From positions 1 to 13,835 of the forward strand of contig JASLMY010000127.1 of NCBI GenBank assembly GCA_030746295.1: a stretch of DNA of 13,835 nt, in the 5' to 3' direction. This document shows, piece by piece, positions 7,500-13,642 of the stretch; within the stretch, counting starts at the first letter, position 1; each line of letters opens with the position of its first letter. Source of the stretch: Alphaproteobacteria bacterium (GTDB lineage Bacteria > Pseudomonadota > Alphaproteobacteria > GCA-2731375). Below the pieces are notes generated by a model. That model saw only the letters and a program-made list of their open reading frames with translations, was not told the origin of the DNA and made no database searches. Made by a program: the position numbers and the translations under genes.

Positions 7500-7922
7500 A
7501 TGGAGCAGCGCCTCAGCGTCATCACGCTTCTGGTCCGCGACCTGGCGGCGGCGCGGTCTTTCTATCTCGACGGCCTCGGCTGGCGGGCCTCGCCCTCCGG
7601 CGGCGACGAGATCACCTTCGTCGACGCCGGTGGCGTCGTCTTGGGCCTCTATCCGAGAGAGGCCTTCCGGAACGAGGTCGAGGTCGCTGCTGCCGGCGGC
7701 GCGACCGTGACGCTCGCCCACAACGTGCTTAGCCGAGAAGAGGTCGACACGGTTCTCGCTGAGGCCGAGGCAGCCGGCGGTCGCATCGTCAAGCCGGCCC
7801 AGGAGGCCTTCTGGGGCGGCTATTCAGGCTATGTCGCCGACCCGGACGACCATCTCTGGGAGATCGTCTGGAATCCCTTCTGGAGCCTCGACGAGGCGGG
7901 CCGCGTCGTTCTGCCGGACTGA
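7500..7922 (+). CDS. VOC-superfamily (glyoxalase/bleomycin-resistance fold) protein
   Basis: A 140-residue protein with the paired beta-alpha-beta-beta-beta modules of the vicinal oxygen chelate fold. Module one opens with SVITLLVRDLAAARSFY and GLGW; module two holds TLAHNV, the helix SREEVDTVLAEAEAAGG and the closing strand GYVADPDDHLWEIVWNPF. Glu121 and His74 sit where metal ligands occur in glyoxalase I. The first-strand position is Ile-Thr and the second has no acid, so the metal site looks incomplete. Families of this look are usually annotated only as VOC proteins. The ATG has AGGGGG about 7 nt upstream and follows the molybdoenzyme stop by 23 nt, so cotranscription is very likely. It may act on the same substrate or product, but no specific activity can be read from the sequence. 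Confidence 0.88.
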   Translation: MEQRLSVITLLVRDLAAARSFYLDGLGWRASPSGGDEITFVDAGGVVLGLYPREAFRNEVEVAAAGGATVTLAHNVLSREEVDTVLAEAEAAGGRIVKPAQEAFWGGYSGYVADPDDHLWEIVWNPFWSLDEAGRVVLPD

Positions 7923-7973
7923 CGGGTCGGCACGCGGCCCTACCGCACTCGCGCGGGACGTCGCCTCGGGCAA

Positions 7974-7994
7974 GCCGGGAACGCCCGTCCCGGC
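7974..7994. terminator. GC-rich hairpin between convergent genes
   Basis: GCCGGGA and TCCCGGC form a perfect 7-bp stem around a 7-nt loop, midway between the stops of the VOC gene (plus) and the globin gene (minus). There is no T-tract on either side, so this is a candidate bidirectional terminator or 3'-end stabiliser rather than a textbook intrinsic one. Confidence 0.5.
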
Positions 7995-8003
7995 CGGCCG
8001 TAG

Positions 8004-8441
8004 TTAAGCGAGCACGTGAGACTCGATGCGATCGTCGTGGTCTGCGTGTGACTGCATGATTGCGGAGATCTCTTCGTAGAAAGAACGCCAAGACTCGGCG
8101 ACTTCGGGCGTGAACGCGCGATCCAGGAACTTCGCGACGGTCCACATCAGCACCTCGCCGAAAGCACCGTAGTCCTTGCTCCTGACGCCAAAGGCGATAT
8201 GCCGGCACCCGAGGCTCTGGAGCATCGGCTTGACGTCGTCCATTCGGTCCAGGCCGTCGATGAGCCAGACCAGCATGCTGGCGAGCTTGCGCTCTTGCTC
8301 CTTTTGGTCGCCACGGTACATGTACTGGATTTCGGGGCAGCGTTCGAACAGCTGCATGTAGAAGACCTCGGCGAAGCCCTCCAAATCGAAACGAATCGAA
8401 GCGAAGGATTCTCGAACCTGGTCTATCTGTTCAGGAGTCAT
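8004..8441 (-). CDS. single-domain haemoglobin (flavohaemoglobin/Vitreoscilla type)
   Basis: A 145-residue cytosolic globin of the three-over-three kind, without the ferredoxin reductase domain of Hmp. Hand alignment to Hmp and Vitreoscilla Hb gives a full haem pocket. Tyr28 (B10) is in VFYMQLF, Gln49 (E7) is in EQERKL, proximal His81 (F8) is in CRHIAFGV, and Tyr91 follows ten residues later as in Hmp Tyr95. FTPEVAESWRSFY is the usual H-helix start. The Tyr-Gln distal pair is typical of oxygen binding and NO dioxygenation, which would need a separate reductase. I chose ATG 8441 because MTPEQIDQVRESFA is the normal beginning of these proteins. The frame stays open to a TTG at 8510, adding 23 residues of no known role. 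It is convergent with the VOC gene and lies downstream of the aldolase-like gene. Confidence 0.92.
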   Translation of the reverse strand: MTPEQIDQVRESFASIRFDLEGFAEVFYMQLFERCPEIQYMYRGDQKEQERKLASMLVWLIDGLDRMDDVKPMLQSLGCRHIAFGVRSKDYGAFGEVLMWTVAKFLDRAFTPEVAESWRSFYEEISAIMQSHADHDDRIESHVLA

Positions 8442-8541
8442 TGGGGTGACATCGATTATCTCGGCTAGACGAGCCTCCGCGATGTAATCCACACCGGCCT
8501 TCGACGGCAAGCAAGGCGTATCGGCGCAGTTCGAATAGGTT

Positions 8542-8561
8542 GCGAAAAAGTTAGCGAAAAA
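8542..8561. repeat. tandem octamer GCGAAAAA, 12-bp period
   Basis: GCGAAAAA occurs at 8542-8549 and exactly again at 8554-8561, separated by GTTA. The period is close to one helical turn, and the pair is in AT-rich non-coding DNA upstream of the globin gene. It may be a pair of regulator half-sites or an A-tract promoter element. Confidence 0.4.
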
Positions 8562-8563
8562 TG

Positions 8564-8579
8564 GTTAACAAATCGTAAA
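8564..8579 (-). promoter_or_regulatory. CtrA-like motif TTTA-N7-TTAAC
   Basis: The minus strand reads TTTA, seven bases, TTAAC. The CtrA consensus of alphaproteobacteria is TTAA-N7-TTAAC, so there is one mismatch in nine. It lies about 125-140 bp upstream of the globin ATG. AT-rich DNA makes chance matches easier, so this is tentative. Confidence 0.25.
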
Positions 8580-8590
8580 GACCCGGCATC

Positions 8591-8605
8591 GAGGGTCCGA
8601 CCCTC
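8591..8605. repeat. inverted repeat GAGGGT-CCG-ACCCTC
   Basis: Perfect 6-bp arms with a 3-nt loop, 28 bp past the stop of the aldolase-like gene (minus strand). No T-tract follows directly. It could end or stabilise the aldolase-like transcript, or be an operator for the globin gene. Confidence 0.4.
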
Positions 8606-8632
8606 ATCGCTACGGAATTCAGAATTGCCGGC

Positions 8633-9373
8633 TCAGTGGCGGTAGTCCGGCTCCTCCTTGTCGAGGATGCGCCTCAGCGCCGCGAAGTGGCGCTCGGCGA
8701 CCTTGGCGCGCTCACTGGCGTATTGCTGGCGGGCGGTTTCGCGGACCTGGTCCGAGATCGAGCGCAACTTGCCGCCGGTGGAGCGGGCCAGGACCTGGAA
8801 CATCGCCGCCCGCTCCAGGTAGTAGAGGTCGTTGAAGGCCTCGGGAATCGTCGGCCCGGTGACGAGGATGCCGTGGCTGGCCATGAAGAGGGTGCTCTTG
8901 TTGCCCATCTTGGCGGCCAGCCGGTCGCCCTCGGCGCAGTCGAGCGCCAGGCCCTCGTAGTCGTCGTCGTAGGCGATGCGGCCGTCGAAGGAGAGCGCGT
9001 TCTGCTCGCACATCTCCAGGCGGCCGCCGTCCAAGAGCGTCAGCGCGGTGGCGTAGGGCATATGGGTGTGCAGCGCCACGGTGGCGCTGGGCACGTTCAG
9101 GTGCACCCTGCTGTGAATATAGAAGGCGGTGTCCTCGACCGCCTCGTCGCCGTCGATCACCTTGCCTTCGGCGTCGCAGAGTGGGATCGCCGAGGCGGTG
9201 ATCTCGGACCAGTGCCAGCCATAGGGGTTGATCAGGAAGCGGTCGCCCCGGACGACGCCGTCCGCGTCCGCCACCGCGACCGAGAAATGGTTGTCGACAC
9301 CCTCGTTGAGGCCGAGGCGGGCTGCCCAGCGCAAGGCCACCGCCAGATCGCGCCGGAGTTGTTGCAGGTCCAT
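8633..9373 (-). CDS. class II aldolase/adducin-family protein
   Basis: A 246-residue zinc-type aldolase fold protein. Metal ligands are visible: His102 and His104 in ALHTHMPYATA and His167 in MASHGILVTG, matching the three histidines of fuculose-1-phosphate aldolase. The substrate-phosphate loop region reads NEGVDNHFS (23-31). By hand alignment the catalytic glutamate of fuculose aldolase (19 residues before the first His) falls on Ala83, so classic aldol cleavage of a sugar phosphate is doubtful. Many family members are decarboxylases, dehydratases or uncharacterised. The start is ATG 9373, with GGAGAG 7 nt upstream; a TTG 30 nt earlier is rejected. It is divergent from the aminotransferase gene across 120 bp, so the two may be controlled together. 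Family is certain, reaction is not. Confidence 0.9.
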   Translation of the reverse strand: MDLQQLRRDLAVALRWAARLGLNEGVDNHFSVAVADADGVVRGDRFLINPYGWHWSEITASAIPLCDAEGKVIDGDEAVEDTAFYIHSRVHLNVPSATVALHTHMPYATALTLLDGGRLEMCEQNALSFDGRIAYDDDYEGLALDCAEGDRLAAKMGNKSTLFMASHGILVTGPTIPEAFNDLYYLERAAMFQVLARSTGGKLRSISDQVRETARQQYASERAKVAERHFAALRRILDKEEPDYRH

Positions 9374-9403
9374 CGGTGCTCTCTCCGCAATCGAACTCGG
9401 CAA

Positions 9404-9432
9404 AAGCTAGCCGCGCCGCGCGATCGCCGCAA
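9404..9432 (-). promoter_or_regulatory. candidate promoter TTGCGG-N17-TAGCTT for the aldolase-like gene
   Basis: On the minus strand TTGCGG (9427-9432) and TAGCTT (9404-9409) are 17 nt apart, and the transcript would begin about 24 nt before the ATG at 9373. Each hexamer matches consensus at only 3 positions; correct spacing and position are the main support. It sits back to back with the plus-strand promoter at 9439. Confidence 0.35.
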
Positions 9433-9438
9433 GCCGCG

Positions 9439-9467
9439 TTGACAGGGGCCAGTCGAGCGCCTTTAGT
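9439..9467 (+). promoter_or_regulatory. sigma-70 promoter TTGACA-N17-TTTAGT
   Basis: A perfect -35 hexamer at 9439-9444, an ideal 17-nt spacer and TTTAGT (4/6 to TATAAT) at 9462-9467. Transcription would start near 9474, about 20 nt before the aminotransferase ATG, with the ribosome site inside the leader. It is the best promoter in the window and probably drives 9494 onward. Confidence 0.65.
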
Positions 9468-9493
9468 TGCACCAGTCCAGAGGAGGGATTTCC

Positions 9494-10861
9494 ATGAACA
9501 TCATGCCGAATTCGCCGCAGGCGCGCGACATCGCCTATCACGTCCATCCGCAGACCAACCTGAAGCTGCACCAAAGCGAGGGGCCGCTGGTCATCGACAA
9601 GGGCGAGGGCGTCTACGTCTGGGACGATGCCGGCAACCGCTACATCGAGGCCATGGCCGGCCTCTGGTGCGCCTCGCTCGGATTCTCCGAGCGCCGTCTC
9701 GCCGAGGTGGCCTACGAGCAGATGAAGAAGCTGCCCTATGGCCACACCTTCTTTAGCCGCGGCCACGAGCCGAGCATCGACCTGGCCGAGCGGCTGCTGG
9801 CGATGGCGCCGGTGCCGATGTCGAAGGTCTTGTTCCAGTGCTCGGGCTCGGAGGCGAACGACACTGCGATCAAGCTCGTCTGGTACTACAACAACGCCAT
9901 CGGTCGGCCGGAGAAGAAGAAGATCATCGGTCGCATCCGCGGCTATCACGGCACCACGGCGGCGGCGGTCAGCCTCTCGGGCCAGCCCCATATGCACGCC
10001 GATTTCGACCTGCCGTTCCCGCAGTTCAAGCACACCGACAACCCGCACTACTACCGCTTCCACGAGGACGGCGAGTCGGAAGAGGACTTCGCCACCCGGA
10101 TGGCGGCGAACCTGGAGCAGCTGATCCAGGACGAGGGGCCGGAGACGGTCGCCGCCTTCTTCGCCGAGCCGGTGCAGGGCGGCGGCGGCGCCATCGTCCC
10201 GCCGGCCACTTACTTCGACAAGATCCAGGCGGTCTTGAAGAAGTACGATGTCCTCTTCATCGCCGACGAGGTGATCTGCGGCTTCGGGCGCACCGGCAAC
10301 ATGTGGGGCAGCCAGACCTACGACCTGCAGCCCGACATGCTGACCTGCGCCAAGGCGCTGTCGGCCTCCTACATGCCGATCTCGGCGGTGATGGTCTCCG
10401 AGCCGATCTACCAGGCGATGGTGACGGAAAGCGAGAAGGTCGGCGTCTTCGGCCACGGCTACACCTATTCGGCCCACCCGGTGGCGAGCGCGGTGGCGCT
10501 GGAGACCCTGAAGATCTACGAGGAGATCGACCTGGTCGGCATGGTCCAGGCCCGGATGCCCCATTTCCAGGCCTCGTTCGCCAAGCTGGCCGAGCATCCG
10601 CTGGTCGGCGACGTCCGCGGCGTCGGCCTGCTGGTCGGCATGGAGCTCGTGCGCGACAAGGCGACGCGCGAGGCCTTCGATCCGGACGAGAAGGTCGGCC
10701 TGCGGGCCGAGCAGCACTGCCTCCGCCACGGCATCATCACCCGGGCCATCGGCGACCGCCTCGCCATCTGCCCGCCGCTGATCATCGAGGAGGAGCAGAT
10801 CGACGAGATCGCCCTGGCGCTGACCAAGGCCATCGACGACACCGCGGCCGAGCTCGGCTGA
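9494..10861 (+). CDS. class III (omega) aminotransferase, PLP-dependent
   Basis: A 455-residue fold-type I aminotransferase of the class III group, which moves an amino group from an amine or omega-amino acid to a keto acid such as pyruvate. Landmarks in order: the active-site entrance MAGLWCASLGF (54-64), the phosphate loop SGSEAND (117-123), Tyr151-His-Gly which stacks on the cofactor, Glu224 in AEPVQGGGG, Asp258 in ADEV which pairs with the pyridine nitrogen, and the Schiff-base Lys287 in TCAKALSASYMP. Length is normal. The start is set by AGGAGGG 6 nt before ATG 9494. The overall look is that of putrescine-, taurine- or beta-alanine-pyruvate transaminases, but the substrate cannot be fixed. 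It has its own strong promoter and lies 68 nt ahead of the SDR gene. Confidence 0.94.
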   Translation: MNIMPNSPQARDIAYHVHPQTNLKLHQSEGPLVIDKGEGVYVWDDAGNRYIEAMAGLWCASLGFSERRLAEVAYEQMKKLPYGHTFFSRGHEPSIDLAERLLAMAPVPMSKVLFQCSGSEANDTAIKLVWYYNNAIGRPEKKKIIGRIRGYHGTTAAAVSLSGQPHMHADFDLPFPQFKHTDNPHYYRFHEDGESEEDFATRMAANLEQLIQDEGPETVAAFFAEPVQGGGGAIVPPATYFDKIQAVLKKYDVLFIADEVICGFGRTGNMWGSQTYDLQPDMLTCAKALSASYMPISAVMVSEPIYQAMVTESEKVGVFGHGYTYSAHPVASAVALETLKIYEEIDLVGMVQARMPHFQASFAKLAEHPLVGDVRGVGLLVGMELVRDKATREAFDPDEKVGLRAEQHCLRHGIITRAIGDRLAICPPLIIEEEQIDEIALALTKAIDDTAAELG

Positions 10862-10893
10862 CCGCCCGCGCCGTCGCGCGCCGCTGCCGCCTT

Positions 10894-10902
10894 TGCTAGT
10901 CT
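10894..10902 (+). promoter_or_regulatory. candidate extended -10 TGCTAGTCT before the SDR gene
   Basis: TGC plus TAGTCT lies 27 nt before the SDR ATG at 10930, a normal distance for a -10. The -35 region at the right spacing has no similarity to TTGACA. It could give the SDR-thiolase-DUF35 genes a promoter separate from the aminotransferase. Confidence 0.25.
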
Positions 10903-10929
10903 CTTCCAGTGGCAGCGAGGGAGGCGGAG

Positions 10930-11679
10930 ATGCGGTTGCAGGATAGGGTTGCGGTCGTCACGGGCTCGGGCGGGCCGATGGGGGCGGCGATCGCCGCGCG
11001 CTTTGCGGCAGAGGGCGCCAAGGTGGTGCTGAACGATATCTCGGGCCGCCGCCTCGCCGGCACCGAGGCGATGTTGAAGGAGGCCGGTCACGACGTTGCC
11101 GCCTTGCGCGCCGACGTCTGCAACCGGCCGGAGGCCGAGGCCCTGATCGGCTTGGCGCTGGAGAGCCACGGTCGCGTCGACGTCCTGGTGAACGTCGTCG
11201 GCGGCCTCAAGGGCGCTATCGACCTGCCCGTGATGGAGATCGACGACGAGCGCTGGGACTTCACCATGCGCATCAACCTCAAGGGCGCGCTCGCCTGCAC
11301 GCAGCTGGTGGTCCCCTCGATGCGTCAGGCGGGTGCGGGCAGCATCGTCAACATCTCCTCGATCTCCTACGCAGGTGTGGCCAGCCAGGCCGACTATGCT
11401 GCCGGCAAGGCGGGCGTCGCCGCCTTCACGCGATCGTGCGCGCTGGAGTTTGCGCCGGAGATCCGGGTCAACGCCATCATGCCGGGGCCGATCGCGACCT
11501 CGGTGGTCGAGCGCCAGGATCCTGAGCGGCTCGAGGCCTGGATCGAGGAGACGCCGCTCCGGAAGATCGGCCGGCCCGAGGACATCGCCAACTCGGCACT
11601 TTTCCTCGCCTCCGACGAGGCCGGCCATATCACCGGCCAGTTCCTCTACGTCTCCGGTGGCCTCTGGCCCTCGCTCTGA
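10930..11679 (+). CDS. short-chain dehydrogenase/reductase (FabG-like SDR)
   Basis: A 249-residue classical SDR. It oxidises or reduces a hydroxy/keto group with a nicotinamide cofactor. The Rossmann glycine motif is the variant TGSGGPMG (11-18). Asp36 at the end of the second strand (VLNDIS) favours NAD(H) over NADP(H). The usual NNAG is NVVGG (88-92). The catalytic tetrad is complete: Asn116, Ser143 in NISS, Tyr156 and Lys160 in YAAGK. The C-terminal PGPIATSV and GRPEDIA loops fit the FabG type. The ATG at 10930 has GGGAGG upstream; a GTG seven codons earlier is less likely. It is 85 nt before the thiolase-like gene, so a shared transcript is likely, and a role on the hydroxyacyl or keto intermediate of that pair is an inference. 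Confidence 0.93.
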   Translation: MRLQDRVAVVTGSGGPMGAAIAARFAAEGAKVVLNDISGRRLAGTEAMLKEAGHDVAALRADVCNRPEAEALIGLALESHGRVDVLVNVVGGLKGAIDLPVMEIDDERWDFTMRINLKGALACTQLVVPSMRQAGAGSIVNISSISYAGVASQADYAAGKAGVAAFTRSCALEFAPEIRVNAIMPGPIATSVVERQDPERLEAWIEETPLRKIGRPEDIANSALFLASDEAGHITGQFLYVSGGLWPSL

Positions 11680-11691
11680 GCCCGTGCGGGC
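11680..11691. repeat. short inverted repeat GCCCGTGCGGGC after the SDR stop
   Basis: It begins one base after the SDR stop codon, with five paired bases and a two-base centre. The stem is too tight and has no T-tract, so it is at best a weak attenuator between the SDR and thiolase-like genes. Confidence 0.2.
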
Positions 11692-11764
11692 CGGGCCTTG
11701 AATCGTTTCCGCCTTTCGGGCCAGGCTTGATCTGTCTTGAACTACGAGAGGGAGGGGCGCCGGC

Positions 11765-13021
11765 ATGGCCCCAAGCAGTGACATCGACGCCAGCAGCAAC
11801 AAGTTTCTTCGCGACAAGTACGCCATCGTCGGTGTCGGCGAGACGCCCTACGTCCGCGGCTCGGGCCGGACAACCCGGGCGCTCGGCGTCGAGGCGATCC
11901 GCAACGCCATGGCGGATGCCGGCCTAGGCTCGGAAGACGTCGACGGCATGCTCTCCTATTCCGGTGGTGATTCCACCTTCACGCCGTTCATCGCCGGCGA
12001 CCTCGGTATCCGCCTCAACTTCTTCATGGACGTCTTCGGCGGCGGCTCCAGCACCGAGGCCCTGATCGGCATCGCCATCGGCGTCATCGAGGCCGGCATG
12101 TGCAAGACCGTAGCGATCTTCCGAGCTATGAACGGCTACAGCGCCATTCGGATCGGCGGCACCGGCGCCCGCTCGGCCGCGCCCGTGGTCGGCGACCAGC
12201 TGCACCAGCGCGCCTATGGGTGGCAGGCCGCGGGGCAGATGTTCAGCCAGACCTTCATGCGCCACATGTACGACTACGGCACCACGCCCGAGCAGGTCGC
12301 CGCGGTGAAGGCGATCCATTCCGAGCACGCCTCCAACAACCCCAAGGCGCTCTACCGGAACCGGGTCACGGTCGAGGATGTCGTCAATAGCCGCATCATC
12401 GTCAAGCCGTTGCACTTGCTCGACTGCTGCGTCGAGACCGACAACGCCACCTGCATCATCGTCACCTCGGCCGAGCGGGCGCGCAATTGCCCGCACCACC
12501 CGGTGCTGATCCGTGCCGTCGCCGGCCGGGTCAGCAAGCCGCGCATGGACATGCACTACCAAGCCGGCCCGATTTCCACCGTCGCCGGCAAATGGGCGAA
12601 AGAGATCCTCTGGCCCAACGCCGGCGTCGGCCCCGAGGAGATCGACGTTACCGGCGCCTACGACGCCTTCACCTTCACCACCATGCTGCAGCTCGAGGAC
12701 TATGGCTTCTGCGAGAAGGGGGAGGGCGGCCAGTACGTCTCCGACGGCACCATGCGCTTGGGCGGCAAGCGGCCCAACAACACCTCCGGCGGCCACCTCT
12801 GCGAGGGCTATACGCACGGCATGAACATGGTGATCGAGAACACGCGGCAATTGCGCCACGACATCGACGATTCCTGCCCCATCGGCCCCGACGGCAAACG
12901 CCAGCACACCTACGACTACGCGGAAGGCGGTTGCCGCCAGGTCAAGGATGCGGAGCTGACCGCCAACCTGGGCTGGGCCATTCCGGGCACCGGCTCGGCG
13001 ATGGTCATGCGGCGGGCTTGA
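11765..13021 (+). CDS. thiolase-like protein without nucleophilic Cys (Ltp2/SCP-x-like)
   Basis: A 418-residue thiolase-fold protein. It has the superfamily opening YAIVGVGETPYVRGSGR, the helix EAIRNAMADAGL and the later GVGPEEIDVTGAYDAF. Where thiolases carry the reactive cysteine (CASG), this protein reads VFGGGSSTEAL (90-100), so Cys is replaced by Gly and ordinary thiolysis is ruled out. The C-terminal active-site loop is SGGHLCEGYTHGMN rather than the thiolase GHPxGA form. In the known aldolase Ltp2, tyrosines do the chemistry; from memory these are Tyr294 and Tyr344 of the Thermomonospora protein. Here Tyr299 and Tyr349 have the same 50-residue separation and sit in matching loops. A DUF35 gene follows after 14 nt, as expected for an obligate partner. 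A retro-aldolase on a beta-hydroxyacyl-CoA is the best guess. AGGGAGGGG precedes the ATG. Confidence 0.92.
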   Translation: MAPSSDIDASSNKFLRDKYAIVGVGETPYVRGSGRTTRALGVEAIRNAMADAGLGSEDVDGMLSYSGGDSTFTPFIAGDLGIRLNFFMDVFGGGSSTEALIGIAIGVIEAGMCKTVAIFRAMNGYSAIRIGGTGARSAAPVVGDQLHQRAYGWQAAGQMFSQTFMRHMYDYGTTPEQVAAVKAIHSEHASNNPKALYRNRVTVEDVVNSRIIVKPLHLLDCCVETDNATCIIVTSAERARNCPHHPVLIRAVAGRVSKPRMDMHYQAGPISTVAGKWAKEILWPNAGVGPEEIDVTGAYDAFTFTTMLQLEDYGFCEKGEGGQYVSDGTMRLGGKRPNNTSGGHLCEGYTHGMNMVIENTRQLRHDIDDSCPIGPDGKRQHTYDYAEGGCRQVKDAELTANLGWAIPGTGSAMVMRRA

Positions 13022-13035
13022 GGGAGGGACCGGCA

Positions 13036-13554
13036 ATGACGATCGAAGCAAACTATCTCGGCATGGCGCTGTCGCTCGACGACCTCGAGGTCGAGAACCT
13101 GGCCTATTTTGCCCATGCGGCGGCGCACGACTTCCACCTGCAGCGCTGTAGCGGTTGCGGCCTGTTGCGCTATCCGCCGAGCCCGGCCTGCCCCTGGTGC
13201 GGTGGTCCCGACTACGCCTGGGAGGCGGTCGAGGGCGAGGGCACGGTGCACTCCTACAACGAGGTGCACCACGCCATTCAGCCGGGCTTCAAGGACCGCC
13301 TGCCTTACATGGTGCTGCTGGTCGACCTCGATGCGCAGAAGGGCGAGCCCTCGGCCGACGAGGCGATCCGCGTCGCCGGTAACCTGACGACGCCGGACGG
13401 TGTCTTGGCGCCGCCGGAGATAGTGGCGCGCGTCGGCATCGGCACCCGGGTCCGCATGGTCTTCACCGACGTCACCGAGGGTCTGGCGCTGCCGCAATGG
13501 ACGATCGACGAAGACGCCGAGCAGCCGGTGCCCTGGCGCTATCCGGAACCGTAG
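13036..13554 (+). CDS. DUF35 / OB-fold zinc-ribbon acyl-CoA-binding protein
   Basis: A 172-residue partner protein of thiolase-like enzymes. After an N-terminal helix (about 20-34) comes a rubredoxin-like zinc ribbon with Cys38, Cys41, Cys52 and Cys55 (CSGC...CPWC), then the OB-fold strands from GEGTVHSYNEVHHAI (67-81) and LPYMVLLVDLD to VRMVFTDV. Such proteins bind acyl-CoA and complete the active site of Ltp2-type aldolases, or channel substrate between thiolase and HMG-CoA synthase in archaea. The 14-nt gap to the thiolase-like gene, filled by the ribosome site AGGGAGGGA, indicates tight coexpression. There is no MaoC hydratase domain attached, unlike ChsH2. The C-terminal tail ending in PVPWRYPEP is also common in the family. 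Confidence 0.94.
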   Translation: MTIEANYLGMALSLDDLEVENLAYFAHAAAHDFHLQRCSGCGLLRYPPSPACPWCGGPDYAWEAVEGEGTVHSYNEVHHAIQPGFKDRLPYMVLLVDLDAQKGEPSADEAIRVAGNLTTPDGVLAPPEIVARVGIGTRVRMVFTDVTEGLALPQWTIDEDAEQPVPWRYPEP

Positions 13555-13595
13555 GTCCGGTGTCCGGTCGGTGGCACCTGGAAGCGAAGCGACGC

Positions 13596-13625
13596 TTGGC
13601 CTCGATCAGGCATCGCCGCTATGCT
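13596..13625 (+). promoter_or_regulatory. candidate promoter TTGGCC-N18-TATGCT
   Basis: TTGGCC (13596-13601) and TATGCT (13620-13625) each match consensus at 4 positions with an 18-nt spacer. Transcription would begin near 13632, giving a leader of about 47 nt before the exported-protein gene. The position, after the DUF35 stop, would make that gene a separate unit. Confidence 0.4.
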
Positions 13626-13642
13626 GGCTTGAGAACTTGGCT

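Larger units (their letters stand above)
8442..8632 (-). other. globin upstream region, locally AT-rich
   Basis: These 191 bp separate the aldolase-like stop from the globin start, both minus strand. The part at 8530-8580 is markedly AT-rich and holds a tandem octamer, a CtrA-like motif and, further up, a hairpin. A GATAAT on the minus strand (8455-8460, 5/6 to a -10) lies 13 nt before the globin ATG, without a convincing -35. No gene is seen. Confidence 0.5.

Noticed and set aside
9374..9403. TTG start at 9403 for the aldolase-like protein
   Set aside because: ATG 9373 has GGAGAG at 7 nt and begins at the normal family N-terminus.
9407..13051. Minus-strand frames of 375-440 codons opposite the aminotransferase, SDR and thiolase-like genes
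   Set aside because: Same antisense artefact; no recognisable domains and no ribosome sites that would favour them.
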